Below the pieces are notes generated by a model. It did no database searches and had not been told where the DNA came from. It worked only from the letters and a program-made list of their open reading frames with translations. Shown piece by piece: positions 49,882-59,317 of a stretch of 64,000 nt of DNA (within the stretch, counting starts at the first letter, position 1; every line of letters starts with the position of its first letter). Made by a program: the position numbers and the translations under genes. Origin of the DNA: Hydrogenophaga intermedia. GTDB taxonomy: Bacteria; Pseudomonadota; Gammaproteobacteria; Burkholderiales; Burkholderiaceae_C. The DNA is taken from assembly GCF_000723405.1 (NCBI RefSeq), contig NZ_CCAE010000005.1, positions 62,001 through 126,000 on the forward strand. Reading direction: 5' to 3'.

Positions 49882-50967
49882 ATGAACGACGCACAGAACT
49901 TCACCGGCACGCGGCCGGTGTCCGACCAACACGCCTTCGACGTCGCCGCGCTGGAGCGTTGGCTTGCGCCCCGCCTGGACGGCTTCGCCGGTCCGCTGAC
50001 GGTGGAGATGTTCAAGGGCGGCCAGTCCAACCCCACCTACAAGCTCATCACGCCGCAGCGCGCCTACGTGATGCGCGCCAAGCCCGGGCCGGTGGCCAAG
50101 CTGCTGCCGTCCGCGCACGCCATCGAGCGCGAGTTCCGCGTGATGAGCGCACTGGCCGGCACCGGCGTGCCGGTGGCGCAGATGCACGTGCTGTGCGAGG
50201 ACGAGTCGGTGATAGGCCGCGCCTTCTACGTGATGGAGTGTGTGCAGGGCCGTGTGTTGTGGGAGCAGTCGCTGCCCGGCCTCAGCAACCCGCAGCGTGC
50301 CGCCATCTACGACGAGATGAACCGCGTGCTGGCCGCGCTGCATTCCGTGAAGCCGGATGCCGTGGGCCTGGCCGATTACGGCAAGCCCGGCAACTACTTC
50401 GAGCGCCAGATCGGCCGCTGGAGCAAGCAGTACCAGGCATCCATCACCCAGCCCATCCCCGAGATGGACAAACTCATCGAGTGGCTGCCGAAGAACATTC
50501 CGGCCATGGCGCGCGACGAGTCGCTGGTGTCGGTGGTACACGGCGACTACCGGCTCGACAACCTCATGTTCCACCCGAGCGAGCCGCGCATCCTCGCGGT
50601 GCTCGACTGGGAGCTGTCCACGCTGGGCCACCCGCTGGCCGACTTCAGCTACCACTGCATGTCCTGGCACATCCCGCCGGGCACGTTCCGCGGCATCCAG
50701 GGCCTGGACCTGCCCTCGCTGGGCATCCCCAGCGAGCAGGACTACATCGCCCGCTATTGCGAGCGCACCGGCTTCGCCACGCCCGCGCAACTGCAGACCG
50801 ACTGGTCCTTCTACCTCGCCTACAACATGTTCCGCCTCGCCGCCATCCTGCAAGGCATCGCCAAGCGCGTCGAAGCGGGCACCGCCTCCAGCGCGCAGGC
50901 CGTGAAGTCGGGCGCCGGCGCGCGCCCGCTCGCGGAAATGGCCTGGCGCTTCGCCAACGGCCACTGA
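49882..50967 (+). CDS. Phosphotransferase family protein (ACAD10/11 N-domain-like)
   Basis: A 361-aa aminoglycoside-phosphotransferase-fold kinase. [11 protein letters not shown] binds nucleotide, [12 protein letters not shown] is the catalytic loop with Asp and Asn, and [19 protein letters not shown] is the metal-binding loop. In bacteria and in human ACAD10/11 such kinases phosphorylate 4-hydroxyacyl-CoAs, which an acyl-CoA dehydrogenase then converts. An acyl-CoA dehydrogenase gene follows by 34 bp, fitting that partnership. Confidence 0.9.
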   Translation: MNDAQNFTGTRPVSDQHAFDVAALERWLAPRLDGFAGPLTVEMFKGGQSNPTYKLITPQRAYVMRAKPGPVAKLLPSAHAIEREFRVMSALAGTGVPVAQMHVLCEDESVIGRAFYVMECVQGRVLWEQSLPGLSNPQRAAIYDEMNRVLAALHSVKPDAVGLADYGKPGNYFERQIGRWSKQYQASITQPIPEMDKLIEWLPKNIPAMARDESLVSVVHGDYRLDNLMFHPSEPRILAVLDWELSTLGHPLADFSYHCMSWHIPPGTFRGIQGLDLPSLGIPSEQDYIARYCERTGFATPAQLQTDWSFYLAYNMFRLAAILQGIAKRVEAGTASSAQAVKSGAGARPLAEMAWRFANGH

Positions 50968-51001
50968 GCCGCCCTGCCCCACACACCCCCCAGGAGATCA
51001 C

Positions 51002-52261
<1,260 letters not shown>

Positions 52262-52275
52262 AAGGATCCCCGCCG

Positions 52276-52980
52276 ATGATCGACGTCCACTCCTGGGCCA
52301 CGCCCAATGGTCACAAAGTCCACATCATGCTGGAGGAATGCGGCCAGCAACTGGGACGTGACTGGCAGGTGCACGCGGTCAACATCGGCGCGGGCGACCA
52401 GTTCAAGCCCGACTTCCTGGCCATCAGCCCGAACAACAAGATCCCGGCGATCATCGACCCCAACGGCCCAGGCGGCCAGCCCATCAGCCTGTTCGAATCG
52501 GGCGCGATCCTGGTGTACCTGGCCAGCAAGTTCGACCGCTTCCTGCCCAAGGGCGACCGCGAGCGCTTCAAGGTGCTGGAGTGGCTGATGTTCCAGATGG
52601 GCGGCGTGGGCCCCATGCTCGGCCAGGCGCACCACTTCCGCCTGTACGCGCCCGAAAAGATCGAGTACGCCATCAACCGCTACACGAATGAAGCGAAGCG
52701 CCTGTACGGCGTGATGGACCGCCAGCTCGCGGGCCAGGAGTGGATCGCGGGCAACGAGTACACCATCGCCGACATCGCCATCTTTCCCTGGCTGCGCAGC
52801 TGGCAGAACCAGGGCATCGACTGGGCCGACTTCCCGAACCTGAAGGTGTGGTTCGACCGCATCGCCGCGCGGCCCGCGGTGCAGCGCGGCGTGGCCGTTC
52901 TGGCCGACGCGCGCAAGCCGCTCACCGACGACAAGTCGCGCGACATCCTGTTCGGCAAGACGCAGTACGAGAAGCGCTGA
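52276..52980 (+). CDS. Glutathione S-transferase, Nu-class/YfcG-like
   Basis: A 234-aa protein. The thioredoxin-like half begins IDVHSWATPNGHKVHIMLEE, with SPNNKIPAIIDP and the glutathione-contact LFESGAILVYLA. The helical half has EYTIADIAIFPW. The TPNG start is characteristic of the YghU/YfcG group, which use glutathione disulfide reduction. AAGGA lies nine bases before the ATG; a TTG at 52258 is an alternative. Same orientation as the acyl-CoA genes. Confidence 0.88.
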   Translation: MIDVHSWATPNGHKVHIMLEECGQQLGRDWQVHAVNIGAGDQFKPDFLAISPNNKIPAIIDPNGPGGQPISLFESGAILVYLASKFDRFLPKGDRERFKVLEWLMFQMGGVGPMLGQAHHFRLYAPEKIEYAINRYTNEAKRLYGVMDRQLAGQEWIAGNEYTIADIAIFPWLRSWQNQGIDWADFPNLKVWFDRIAARPAVQRGVAVLADARKPLTDDKSRDILFGKTQYEKR

Positions 52981-53056
52981 AGCGCGCCCCGCCAGAGCCT
53001 GGGCCGCATGCTCGCCAAAAGCGGGCCGGGTTCTGCGGGTAGAATCCGCGCCTTGT

Positions 53057-53133
53057 CGGAGCGTAGCGCAGCCTGGTAGCGCATCTGCTTTGGGAGCAGA
53101 GGGTCGCGAGTTCGAATCCCGCCGCTCCGACCA
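53057..53133 (+). tRNA. tRNA-Pro(TGG)
   Basis: A 77-nt cloverleaf with the 3' CCA encoded. The acceptor stem is CGGAGCG / CGCTCCG, the anticodon arm TCTGC-TTTGGGA-GCAGA (anticodon TGG) and the T arm has GTTCGAATC. Confidence 0.97.
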
Positions 53134-53150
53134 TTTCACGAAACGAACAA

Positions 53151-53175
53151 AGGCCCACCCCCGTGGGCCTTTTTT
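53151..53175 (+). terminator. Rho-independent terminator between the two tRNA genes
   Basis: An 8-bp stem AGGCCCAC / GTGGGCCT with a CCCC loop is followed by TTTTT. It lies 17 bp after tRNA-Pro and ends 20 bp before tRNA-Arg, so the two are separate transcripts unless it is leaky. Confidence 0.9.
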
Positions 53176-53195
53176 CCAGCGGCAGCCGCACCGCA

Positions 53196-53272
53196 CTGCC
53201 CGTAGCTCAACTGGATAGAGCAGCTGCCTTCTAAGCAGCAGGTCGGGGGTTCGAGTCCCTCCGGGCAGGCCA
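53196..53272 (+). tRNA. tRNA-Arg(TCT)
   Basis: A 77-nt cloverleaf with CCA encoded. The acceptor stem is CTGCCCG / CGGGCAG, the anticodon arm GCTGC-CTTCTAA-GCAGC (anticodon TCT) and the T arm has GTTCGAGTC. No terminator follows before the LysR gene 79 bp downstream. Confidence 0.97.
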
Positions 53273-53351
53273 GAATCCCATTTGAATTCAACCGCTTACG
53301 TGCAGCCCGACATTGAGGCTGCAGAATCTTGCCTCCGAGGAGACAAGCGTC

Positions 53352-54269
53352 ATGGATATCAAGCAACTTCGCTACTTCGTCATGGTGGCGGAGGAGTTGA
53401 GCTTCAGCAAAGCCGCGACGCGCCTGCACATGTCTCAGCCGCCACTGTCTCAGCAGATCAAGGCGCTCGAAGAGGAAATGGGCGTCGAACTCTTCGTACG
53501 AAATCGTCGGGCGGTCAGGCTGACCGAGGCCGGACAGGTTTTCCTGAGGGAATCCCGCGTCCTGCTCGATCAGTTCCGTACTGCGGTCAACGTGGCCATC
53601 AACGCCAGTCGCGAAAATGTGGGCACCCTGCGCCTGGGTGTCGCCACCTCAGGGCTGTTCAGCGTGCTGCCCACGCTGCTGGCGCTGATCCGCGCCGAGT
53701 ACCCCAAGGTCGATGTGCAGCTCAGCGACATGCAGTCCGAGGCGCAGATCCAGGCCTTGTCCCAGGGCATGCTCGATCTCGGTATCGTGCATGTGAGCCC
53801 ACAGAAGCTGAGCCTCACGCGGCACCCCGTGCACAGTGAGAACCTGAGCCTGGTCATGCCAGCTTCGCACCGGCTGGCCGCCAGCCCGGATGTGCCTCTG
53901 TCCGAGTTCGCGGACGAACCCATGGTGGCCCTGTCCCGCATCCATGCGCCCACGGTGTTCGACGCCGCCATCGCGTGTTGCGCCGAGGCGGGCTTCAGCC
54001 CGCTCATCAAGCACACGGCGCGCAGTCCGTTCACCATCTTCCAGATGGTCCGCATGGGGTTCGGCGTCGCCCTGGTGCCGCGCTCCTACCGCTTTGGCGA
54101 CTACCCGGGCGTCGTGTTTCACGATCTGCCCGCCAGCGACCTGGGGCGCATCCGCATGGAGCTGGTGTGGGACGAGCGCCGCGGCGCCTCGCTCGCCCGC
54201 ACCTTGGCGCAGCGGCTGGCGCCTCGGTTGGCCGAGGCGCTCGGCACGCTCAGGCCGCCGGCCCCTTGA
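53352..54269 (+). CDS. LysR-family transcriptional regulator
   Basis: A 305-aa protein with an N-terminal helix-turn-helix (MDIKQLRYFVMVAEELSFSKA, then MSQPPLSQQIKALEEEMG) and an effector domain. GGAG lies nine bases before the ATG. Its last 20 bp overlap the 3' end of the convergent dehydrogenase gene. It probably regulates the adjacent catabolic operon. The effector is unknown. Confidence 0.93.
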   Translation: MDIKQLRYFVMVAEELSFSKAATRLHMSQPPLSQQIKALEEEMGVELFVRNRRAVRLTEAGQVFLRESRVLLDQFRTAVNVAINASRENVGTLRLGVATSGLFSVLPTLLALIRAEYPKVDVQLSDMQSEAQIQALSQGMLDLGIVHVSPQKLSLTRHPVHSENLSLVMPASHRLAASPDVPLSEFADEPMVALSRIHAPTVFDAAIACCAEAGFSPLIKHTARSPFTIFQMVRMGFGVALVPRSYRFGDYPGVVFHDLPASDLGRIRMELVWDERRGASLARTLAQRLAPRLAEALGTLRPPAP

Positions 54270-55158
54270 CGCGCCCGTCCACCAGTTGCACCAACACCGG
54301 GTGGTAGTTCAGGCCGAAACCCGCGGCCTTCACCTGGCCGAGCATGTCGTGCGTGTAGGTGGCGATGTGGGGTTCGAAGCCCCCCTCGCGCGCCAGCGCC
54401 AGCGCCAGCGACGCATCCTTGATCGCGTAGTCCACCGGGAAGATCTTCTCGGGGAAGGTATCGGGCACCATGTATTTCATGCCGTGGTTGCGCAGCACGA
54501 AGCTGTCAGCCGATCCCTTGGACAAGGCCTCGAAGAGCGCCTTGCCGTCCATCCCGGCGCGCCGCCCGATGGTGATGACCTCCGACAGCGCGTTCACCGT
54601 CATCATCACCGTGATGTTGTTGAGGATCTTCACGATCTGGCCACAACCGGTCTCGCCGCAATGCAGCACGTCGCTGCCCATGTGGGACAGCAATGGCAGC
54701 AGGCCATCGAACAGGTCTTGCGTGCCGCCCACGGTGATGAACAGCGTGCCCTTGACCGCGGCCTCCGCGGTACGCGCCACGGGTGCGTCCACGAAGGCCA
54801 CGCCAGCCGCTTCGAGTTTCTTTGCGAGGGCGCGAGTGCGCGCCACTTCGCTGGTGCTCATGTCGACGATCAGGCGCGGCCGCGGGTTCGCGGCCAGCAG
54901 TTCCTCGCACACGCTCTCCACCTGAACGATGGAGGGCAGCGAGAGGAACACGATGTCGGCGCTGGCGCCCACGCCCGCGATCGAACCGGCGTCGCGCGCG
55001 CCCGCTGCCACGGCGGTCGCCACGGCCTCGGCGGAGCGGTCATTCACGTGGACGGGCAAGCCCGATTTGCGCACGAGGTTGGCGCACATGGGGCTTCCCA
55101 TGACGCCGAGGCCGATGAAGCCGATGTTCTTGGGGGGAAACAGGTCTTTGGTGTTCAC
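54250..55158 (-). CDS. NAD(P)-dependent oxidoreductase, 3-hydroxyisobutyrate dehydrogenase family
   Basis: A 302-aa enzyme. The Rossmann motif NIGFIGLGVMGSPMCANLV and the substrate motif TGCGQIVKILNNI with the catalytic Lys are conserved; FVDAPVARTAEAAVKGTLFI is of the family pattern. I chose the GTG at 55158 because AAGGAG sits six bases before it; a GTG five codons earlier is possible. It is the last gene of the Bug/ALDH/flavin-reductase operon. The hydroxyacid substrate is unknown. Confidence 0.9.
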   Translation of the reverse strand: MNTKDLFPPKNIGFIGLGVMGSPMCANLVRKSGLPVHVNDRSAEAVATAVAAGARDAGSIAGVGASADIVFLSLPSIVQVESVCEELLAANPRPRLIVDMSTSEVARTRALAKKLEAAGVAFVDAPVARTAEAAVKGTLFITVGGTQDLFDGLLPLLSHMGSDVLHCGETGCGQIVKILNNITVMMTVNALSEVITIGRRAGMDGKALFEALSKGSADSFVLRNHGMKYMVPDTFPEKIFPVDYAIKDASLALALAREGGFEPHIATYTHDMLGQVKAAGFGLNYHPVLVQLVDGRVKGPAA

Positions 55159-55169
55159 GGTGTGCTCCT

Positions 55170-56168
55170 TCACTCGTTCACGCGGATCTTGGCGGTCGCA
55201 ATGACCTCCTTGTAAATCGCCACTTCATTGCGGATGAATGCGCTGAACTCCGCGGGCGAGGACACCACCGGCTGGAAGAACATGGCGCCCAGGCGCGACG
55301 TCACGGCCGGGGCCTGCATCGCTGTTCGGATCTCGCCGTTGAGGCGATCGACCACCTCCTTGGGCGTGCCGGCGGGCGCCCAGAAGCCGTACCAGCTGGG
55401 CATGTCGAAGCCGGCGTAGCCGCTCTCGGCCACGGTCGGCAGATCGGGCAGTTCGGGCAGGCGCTTGGCCGTCGTGACGGCCAGCGCTTTCAAACGGCCG
55501 GCTTTCACGTGCGGGTAGCCCGAAGCCATCGGTTCGACCATGGCCGCCACGTGCATGCCGATCAGGTCCGTGAGCGCCGGGCCACCGCCCTTGTACGGAA
55601 CGATGGGCATGTCCACCTTCGCGCGCATCTTGATCACCTCGGCCGCCAGGTGCCCCGCCGCGCCATAGGCGGCAGTGGCCCACTGCACGCGGCCCGGGCG
55701 CTGCTGGGCGTCGCCCAGCAGATCCTTCAGGCTGTTGTAGGGGCTCTGGGCGGACACCAGCACCAACTGGGGCAAGGCACCGAGGTAAGTGATCGGCGTG
55801 AAGTCCTTCTCGAGGTCGTAGGTCGGCGTGCCCATGATCATGGGGTTCACCACCTGCAGAGAGGCATTGAGCAGGATGGTGTAGCCGTCGGCGGGCGCGC
55901 GCATGGCCGCCTGTGCGTCCAGCACGCTGCTGGCGCCTGGCTTGTTCTCGATGATCACCGGCTGGCCGAGCTGTTGCTGCAAGGTCGGCTGCAGGGCGCG
56001 CGCCACGGTGTCCACCGAACCACCGGGCGGAAACGGCACCACGAGCTTGATGGTCTTGGCGGGATAGGCCTGAGCCCAGGCGCTGCCGATCGAGCAAGCC
56101 AGGGCGCCTGCCGCGCCCGCCAGGACAGAGCGGCGCCGAAGATTCGCTGATGGGGCGTAGTGATTCAT
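55170..56168 (-). CDS. Bug-family (TTT) periplasmic solute-binding receptor
   Basis: A 332-aa protein. The signal contains RRRSVLAGAAGALACSIG, a possible Tat motif, with cleavage near AWAQA. YPAKTIKLVVPFPPGGSVDT, VPYKGGGPALTDLIG and PTVAESGYAGFD are Bug hallmarks. AGGAG lies seven bases before the ATG. It lies between the aldehyde dehydrogenase and dehydrogenase genes and presumably binds the growth substrate of this island. Confidence 0.93.
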   Translation of the reverse strand: MNHYAPSANLRRRSVLAGAAGALACSIGSAWAQAYPAKTIKLVVPFPPGGSVDTVARALQPTLQQQLGQPVIIENKPGASSVLDAQAAMRAPADGYTILLNASLQVVNPMIMGTPTYDLEKDFTPITYLGALPQLVLVSAQSPYNSLKDLLGDAQQRPGRVQWATAAYGAAGHLAAEVIKMRAKVDMPIVPYKGGGPALTDLIGMHVAAMVEPMASGYPHVKAGRLKALAVTTAKRLPELPDLPTVAESGYAGFDMPSWYGFWAPAGTPKEVVDRLNGEIRTAMQAPAVTSRLGAMFFQPVVSSPAEFSAFIRNEVAIYKEVIATAKIRVNE

Positions 56169-56194
56169 GTCTGTCTCCTGTGTTGTCTCGTCCA

Positions 56195-57673
56195 TTAGTT
56201 CTTGATCGCGAACGGATCGCGTTCGGCGTCGGAAAAATCGATCATCACGTTGCGCGTGGTGAGGTACTCGTGCAAGCCAGCCTCGCCGCGTTCGCGGCCG
56301 ATGCCCGACTCCTTGAATCCGCCGAAGGGCGCCTGGGCCGCCAGCGCGCGGTAGGTGTTCACCCACACGCTGCCCGCCTGCATTTCCCGGCTCACGCGCA
56401 TCACGCGTCCGATGTCGCGCGACCAGATGCCCGCGGCCAGGCCGTAGCGGCTGTCGTTGGCGAGCCGGGTCGCCTCGGCCTCGGTGTCGAAGGGAATGAT
56501 GGCCAGCACCGGGCCGAAGATCTCTTCCTGCGCCAGGTGGCTGTCGTTGCTCACGTCGGCGAACACCGTGGGCTGGATGAAGTAGCCGCTGTCCAGGCCG
56601 GGGCCGGTGGCGCGCGCGCCACCGGTGACGAGCCGCGCACCCGCAGCCTTGGCGTTCTCGATCGCGGCGAGGATGCGGCGAAACTGCGGCTCGTTGGCCA
56701 CGGTGCCCATCTCGGTCGCCGAGTCCAGCGGGTTGCCGAGCTTGATCATCCCGGCCCGCTCGGCCACACGGCGCACCACTTCGTCGTACACCCCACGCTG
56801 CACCAGCAGCCGTGAGCCTGCAACACAGGTCTGCCCGGTGGCGCCGAAGATGCCCGCCAGGGCGCCGACGACGGCCTTGTTGAGGTCGGCGTCGTCAAAG
56901 ATGATGTTCGGCGACTTGCCGCCCAGCTCCAGCGTGACCGGCACCAGGCGGCGGCCTGCGGCGGCCGCGATCTCGCGCCCCACGCCCGGGCTGCCCGTGA
57001 AACTCACACGCGCCACTTCGGGTGCATTGACCAGGGCGCGGCCAACCTCGGCGCCACCCGTGACCACGTTGAAGACGCCCGGCGGGAAGCCCGCCTCTTT
57101 GACCAGTTCGGCGAACTCCAGCGTCGACACCGAGGCGTGCTCCGAGGGTTTCACCACCACGCAATTGCCCGCCGCCAACGCGGGCGCCAGCTTGTTGGCC
57201 AGCAACGAGAGCGGCGAATTCCAGGCGGTGATCAGGGCCACCACGCCATAGGGCTCGTACACCATGTAGTCGAGGGTGTCGCGTTGGTCCAGGGGAATGT
57301 GCTGGCCATAGAGCTTGTCGGCGTAACCGGCGAAGAAGCGCAACTGGCGCCCAACCCATTTCATCTGCGAATGGGTTTCTCGCACGATCTTGCCGTTGTC
57401 CGTGGACTCGATGTCCGACATGCGCTTGGCCGATCCTTCGATCAACTCCGCGAGACGGATCATCAGCGCCGCGCGCTGCACGCCCGAGGTCTGGCGCCAG
57501 TGTTCGCGGTAGGCGCGGCTGGCCGCCCGGACCGCCGCCTGCACGTCGGCTTCACTGGCGTCGGGCACCTCGGCCCACACCGCACCGGTGTAGGGGTTGA
57601 CGCTGGGCATCATGCGGCCGCTTCGCGGTGCGACGGATTGGCCGTCAATATGCAGGCTGTACTGCTTGGTCAC
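56195..57673 (-). CDS. Aldehyde dehydrogenase family protein
   Basis: A 492-aa NAD(P)-dependent enzyme. VTLELGGKSPNIIF holds the catalytic Glu, and GATGQTCVAGSRLLV the nucleophile Cys283; EEIFGPVLAII and APFGGFKESGIGRERG are typical. The GTG start has AAGGAG upstream. Member of the minus-strand catabolic operon. It would oxidise an aldehyde intermediate, possibly released by the monooxygenase pathway encoded divergently. Confidence 0.95.
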   Translation of the reverse strand: MTKQYSLHIDGQSVAPRSGRMMPSVNPYTGAVWAEVPDASEADVQAAVRAASRAYREHWRQTSGVQRAALMIRLAELIEGSAKRMSDIESTDNGKIVRETHSQMKWVGRQLRFFAGYADKLYGQHIPLDQRDTLDYMVYEPYGVVALITAWNSPLSLLANKLAPALAAGNCVVVKPSEHASVSTLEFAELVKEAGFPPGVFNVVTGGAEVGRALVNAPEVARVSFTGSPGVGREIAAAAGRRLVPVTLELGGKSPNIIFDDADLNKAVVGALAGIFGATGQTCVAGSRLLVQRGVYDEVVRRVAERAGMIKLGNPLDSATEMGTVANEPQFRRILAAIENAKAAGARLVTGGARATGPGLDSGYFIQPTVFADVSNDSHLAQEEIFGPVLAIIPFDTEAEATRLANDSRYGLAAGIWSRDIGRVMRVSREMQAGSVWVNTYRALAAQAPFGGFKESGIGRERGEAGLHEYLTTRNVMIDFSDAERDPFAIKN

Positions 57674-57784
57674 TGGGTCTCCTTCTGAAATGTCTGCCTG
57701 AGGCAGTGGGCTGTTGGCCGCCCGGAATGCGCCCCACTCTAGGAGGCCGCGCCGGCACCGTCCAATATCGATTTCGTCCTTCTG

Positions 57785-58888
57785 CTATTCGGTTTTGATT
57801 GCCTGTACCGCCGCCACCGGTGAAGTGGTATGCCCCATGCGCGCAGACAGCCGCCGCGCGGCGCCCAGCAGGGCGCAGGGCACCTCGCCATACCAGTCCG
57901 AGCGCAACCGGTCGGCCTGGCAGGTGGTGGACAAGGCCATCACCATGCGTCCCTGGGCATCGAACACCGGCGCACTGAAGGCGTTCACGGTGACCTGGTG
58001 CCGCTGCGAGGGCGCCTTGCCAATGGCTCGGGCCAGACCATGCTGGCGCGCCTCAGCCACCCGGCGCTCGAAGTCGCCCGTATCGGCGTTGCTGGCCGCG
58101 CGGCGCAAACTCAACTCCTCTTCGATGCGCCGCTTCACCTCGGGCGAATCGGAGAACGTGGCGAACGCCAGGCCGGTGGCGGACTGCGTGAGGCTGACCA
58201 CCACGCCGGTCTGCAGATAGGGGCTCACAGGGTTTTTCGAGGGCTCCCATCGCACCATCGTGGGCCCGTGAGAACCCCAGACGGCCAGGCCCAGGGTGCG
58301 CTGGCCGATCTCCTCGCACACCTGCGCCAGAGCGGCGCTGCCGAGCCGGACGGCTTCGATCGACGCAAGGTTGCAGACACCGTTGTCGACGCCGACAGTG
58401 CCGCCCAGGTCGTGCGCGAAGGTCACCATATATTTGCCCTGGGCAAACGCCAGCGAGCCACGGTCGGAGCGCTTGAAGCGCTCGATCAGCCCGATGAAGA
58501 TGGTGTGGTCGCCTCCGGGGTAGGCCGCCACCTTCAGGCACTCCAGGCTGGCCGCGGTGCCATCGATCACCGGCACGCCGCCCAGGCCGGCGTGGGTGGT
58601 GATGTCCTTGAACTTGTCGATGCCTGACCTGGCGAACTGGTTGGCCACCCGCACCTGATCGTCCGCCATGATGTTGACCACGAAGCGCTCGGCGTCGCGA
58701 AACGCCGCGTGGCTGCTGGAGGTATTGGACTGGCTCCAGAGGATCAGCGGCGGATCCAGCGACACCGAGCTGAACGAATTGGCGGTGACGCCATAGGCCT
58801 GACCCGCGGCGTCGATGGTGGTCACCACGGTGACGCCAGTGGGGAAGGCGCCCAGCACCTGGCGCAGTTGCTTGCTGTCGAAGTTCAT
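57785..58888 (-). CDS. Flavin reductase fused to an IclR-type effector-binding domain
   Basis: A 367-aa two-domain protein. Residues 1-165 are a flavin-reductase-like domain (LRQVLGAFPTGVTVVTTID, GVTANSFSSVSLDPPLIL, FVVNIMADDQ). Residues ~170-355 match an IclR C-terminal ligand domain (QVCEEIGQRTLGLAVWGSHG, QSATGLAFATF, VTVNAFSAPVFDAQGRMVMAL) with no helix-turn-helix. A ligand could therefore switch the reductase on, as the C-terminal domain of C1-type reductases does. It should supply reduced flavin to the monooxygenase at 59318. The ATG overlaps the preceding stop by four bases. Confidence 0.88.
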   Translation of the reverse strand: MNFDSKQLRQVLGAFPTGVTVVTTIDAAGQAYGVTANSFSSVSLDPPLILWSQSNTSSSHAAFRDAERFVVNIMADDQVRVANQFARSGIDKFKDITTHAGLGGVPVIDGTAASLECLKVAAYPGGDHTIFIGLIERFKRSDRGSLAFAQGKYMVTFAHDLGGTVGVDNGVCNLASIEAVRLGSAALAQVCEEIGQRTLGLAVWGSHGPTMVRWEPSKNPVSPYLQTGVVVSLTQSATGLAFATFSDSPEVKRRIEEELSLRRAASNADTGDFERRVAEARQHGLARAIGKAPSQRHQVTVNAFSAPVFDAQGRMVMALSTTCQADRLRSDWYGEVPCALLGAARRLSARMGHTTSPVAAVQAIKTE

Positions 58889-59199
58889 GCCATCAACCCC
58901 CGGAACGCCAGCCGCATGTCGCGTTCGTGGCGGCGAAGGCGCTCGGCCTCATCGGTCACCGGGGGCCGCGGCGCCCACGCATCGCGGGTCACGAGCGGAT
59001 CCCCGCGGCGCCGGCGAGATACCGCCTTGCCGGCGACGGTGGATCGGAAATCCTCTGCTTGGGCCTCTGCTTCTGCACGCTGCACTTTGCACTCCTGGGT
59101 GACGACGGGGCGCAGTGTGGAACGCGCACTGGCCAGCAACAAATCGCGCGCATCAATGGAGCTATACGCGGCAGCAATGAATGCCTCGATCGGCCGCAC
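58885..59199 (-). CDS. Hypothetical protein coupled to the flavin reductase
   Basis: A 104-aa frame from a GTG start that ends with an ATGA overlap onto the flavin reductase, so the two may be translated together. It has a hydrophobic first part (IEAFIAAAYSSIDARDLLLA) and a charged, basic second half (KAVSRRRRGD, then DEAERLRRHERDMRLAFRG). No family recognised. It lies first in the minus-strand operon and is divergent from the monooxygenase gene, with 118 bp between them. Confidence 0.5.
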   Translation of the reverse strand: MRPIEAFIAAAYSSIDARDLLLASARSTLRPVVTQECKVQRAEAEAQAEDFRSTVAGKAVSRRRRGDPLVTRDAWAPRPPVTDEAERLRRHERDMRLAFRGLMA

Positions 59200-59317
59200 T
59201 TATTTGCTCGGCCAATAGGTTCATCAGGGTCGAGAAATTGCCTTGGCTGGGCGGCCACCGAATACTTGCCCGCACCCGCCAACCGGCGAGTCAACACACC
59301 ACGCAGGAAGACAAGCA

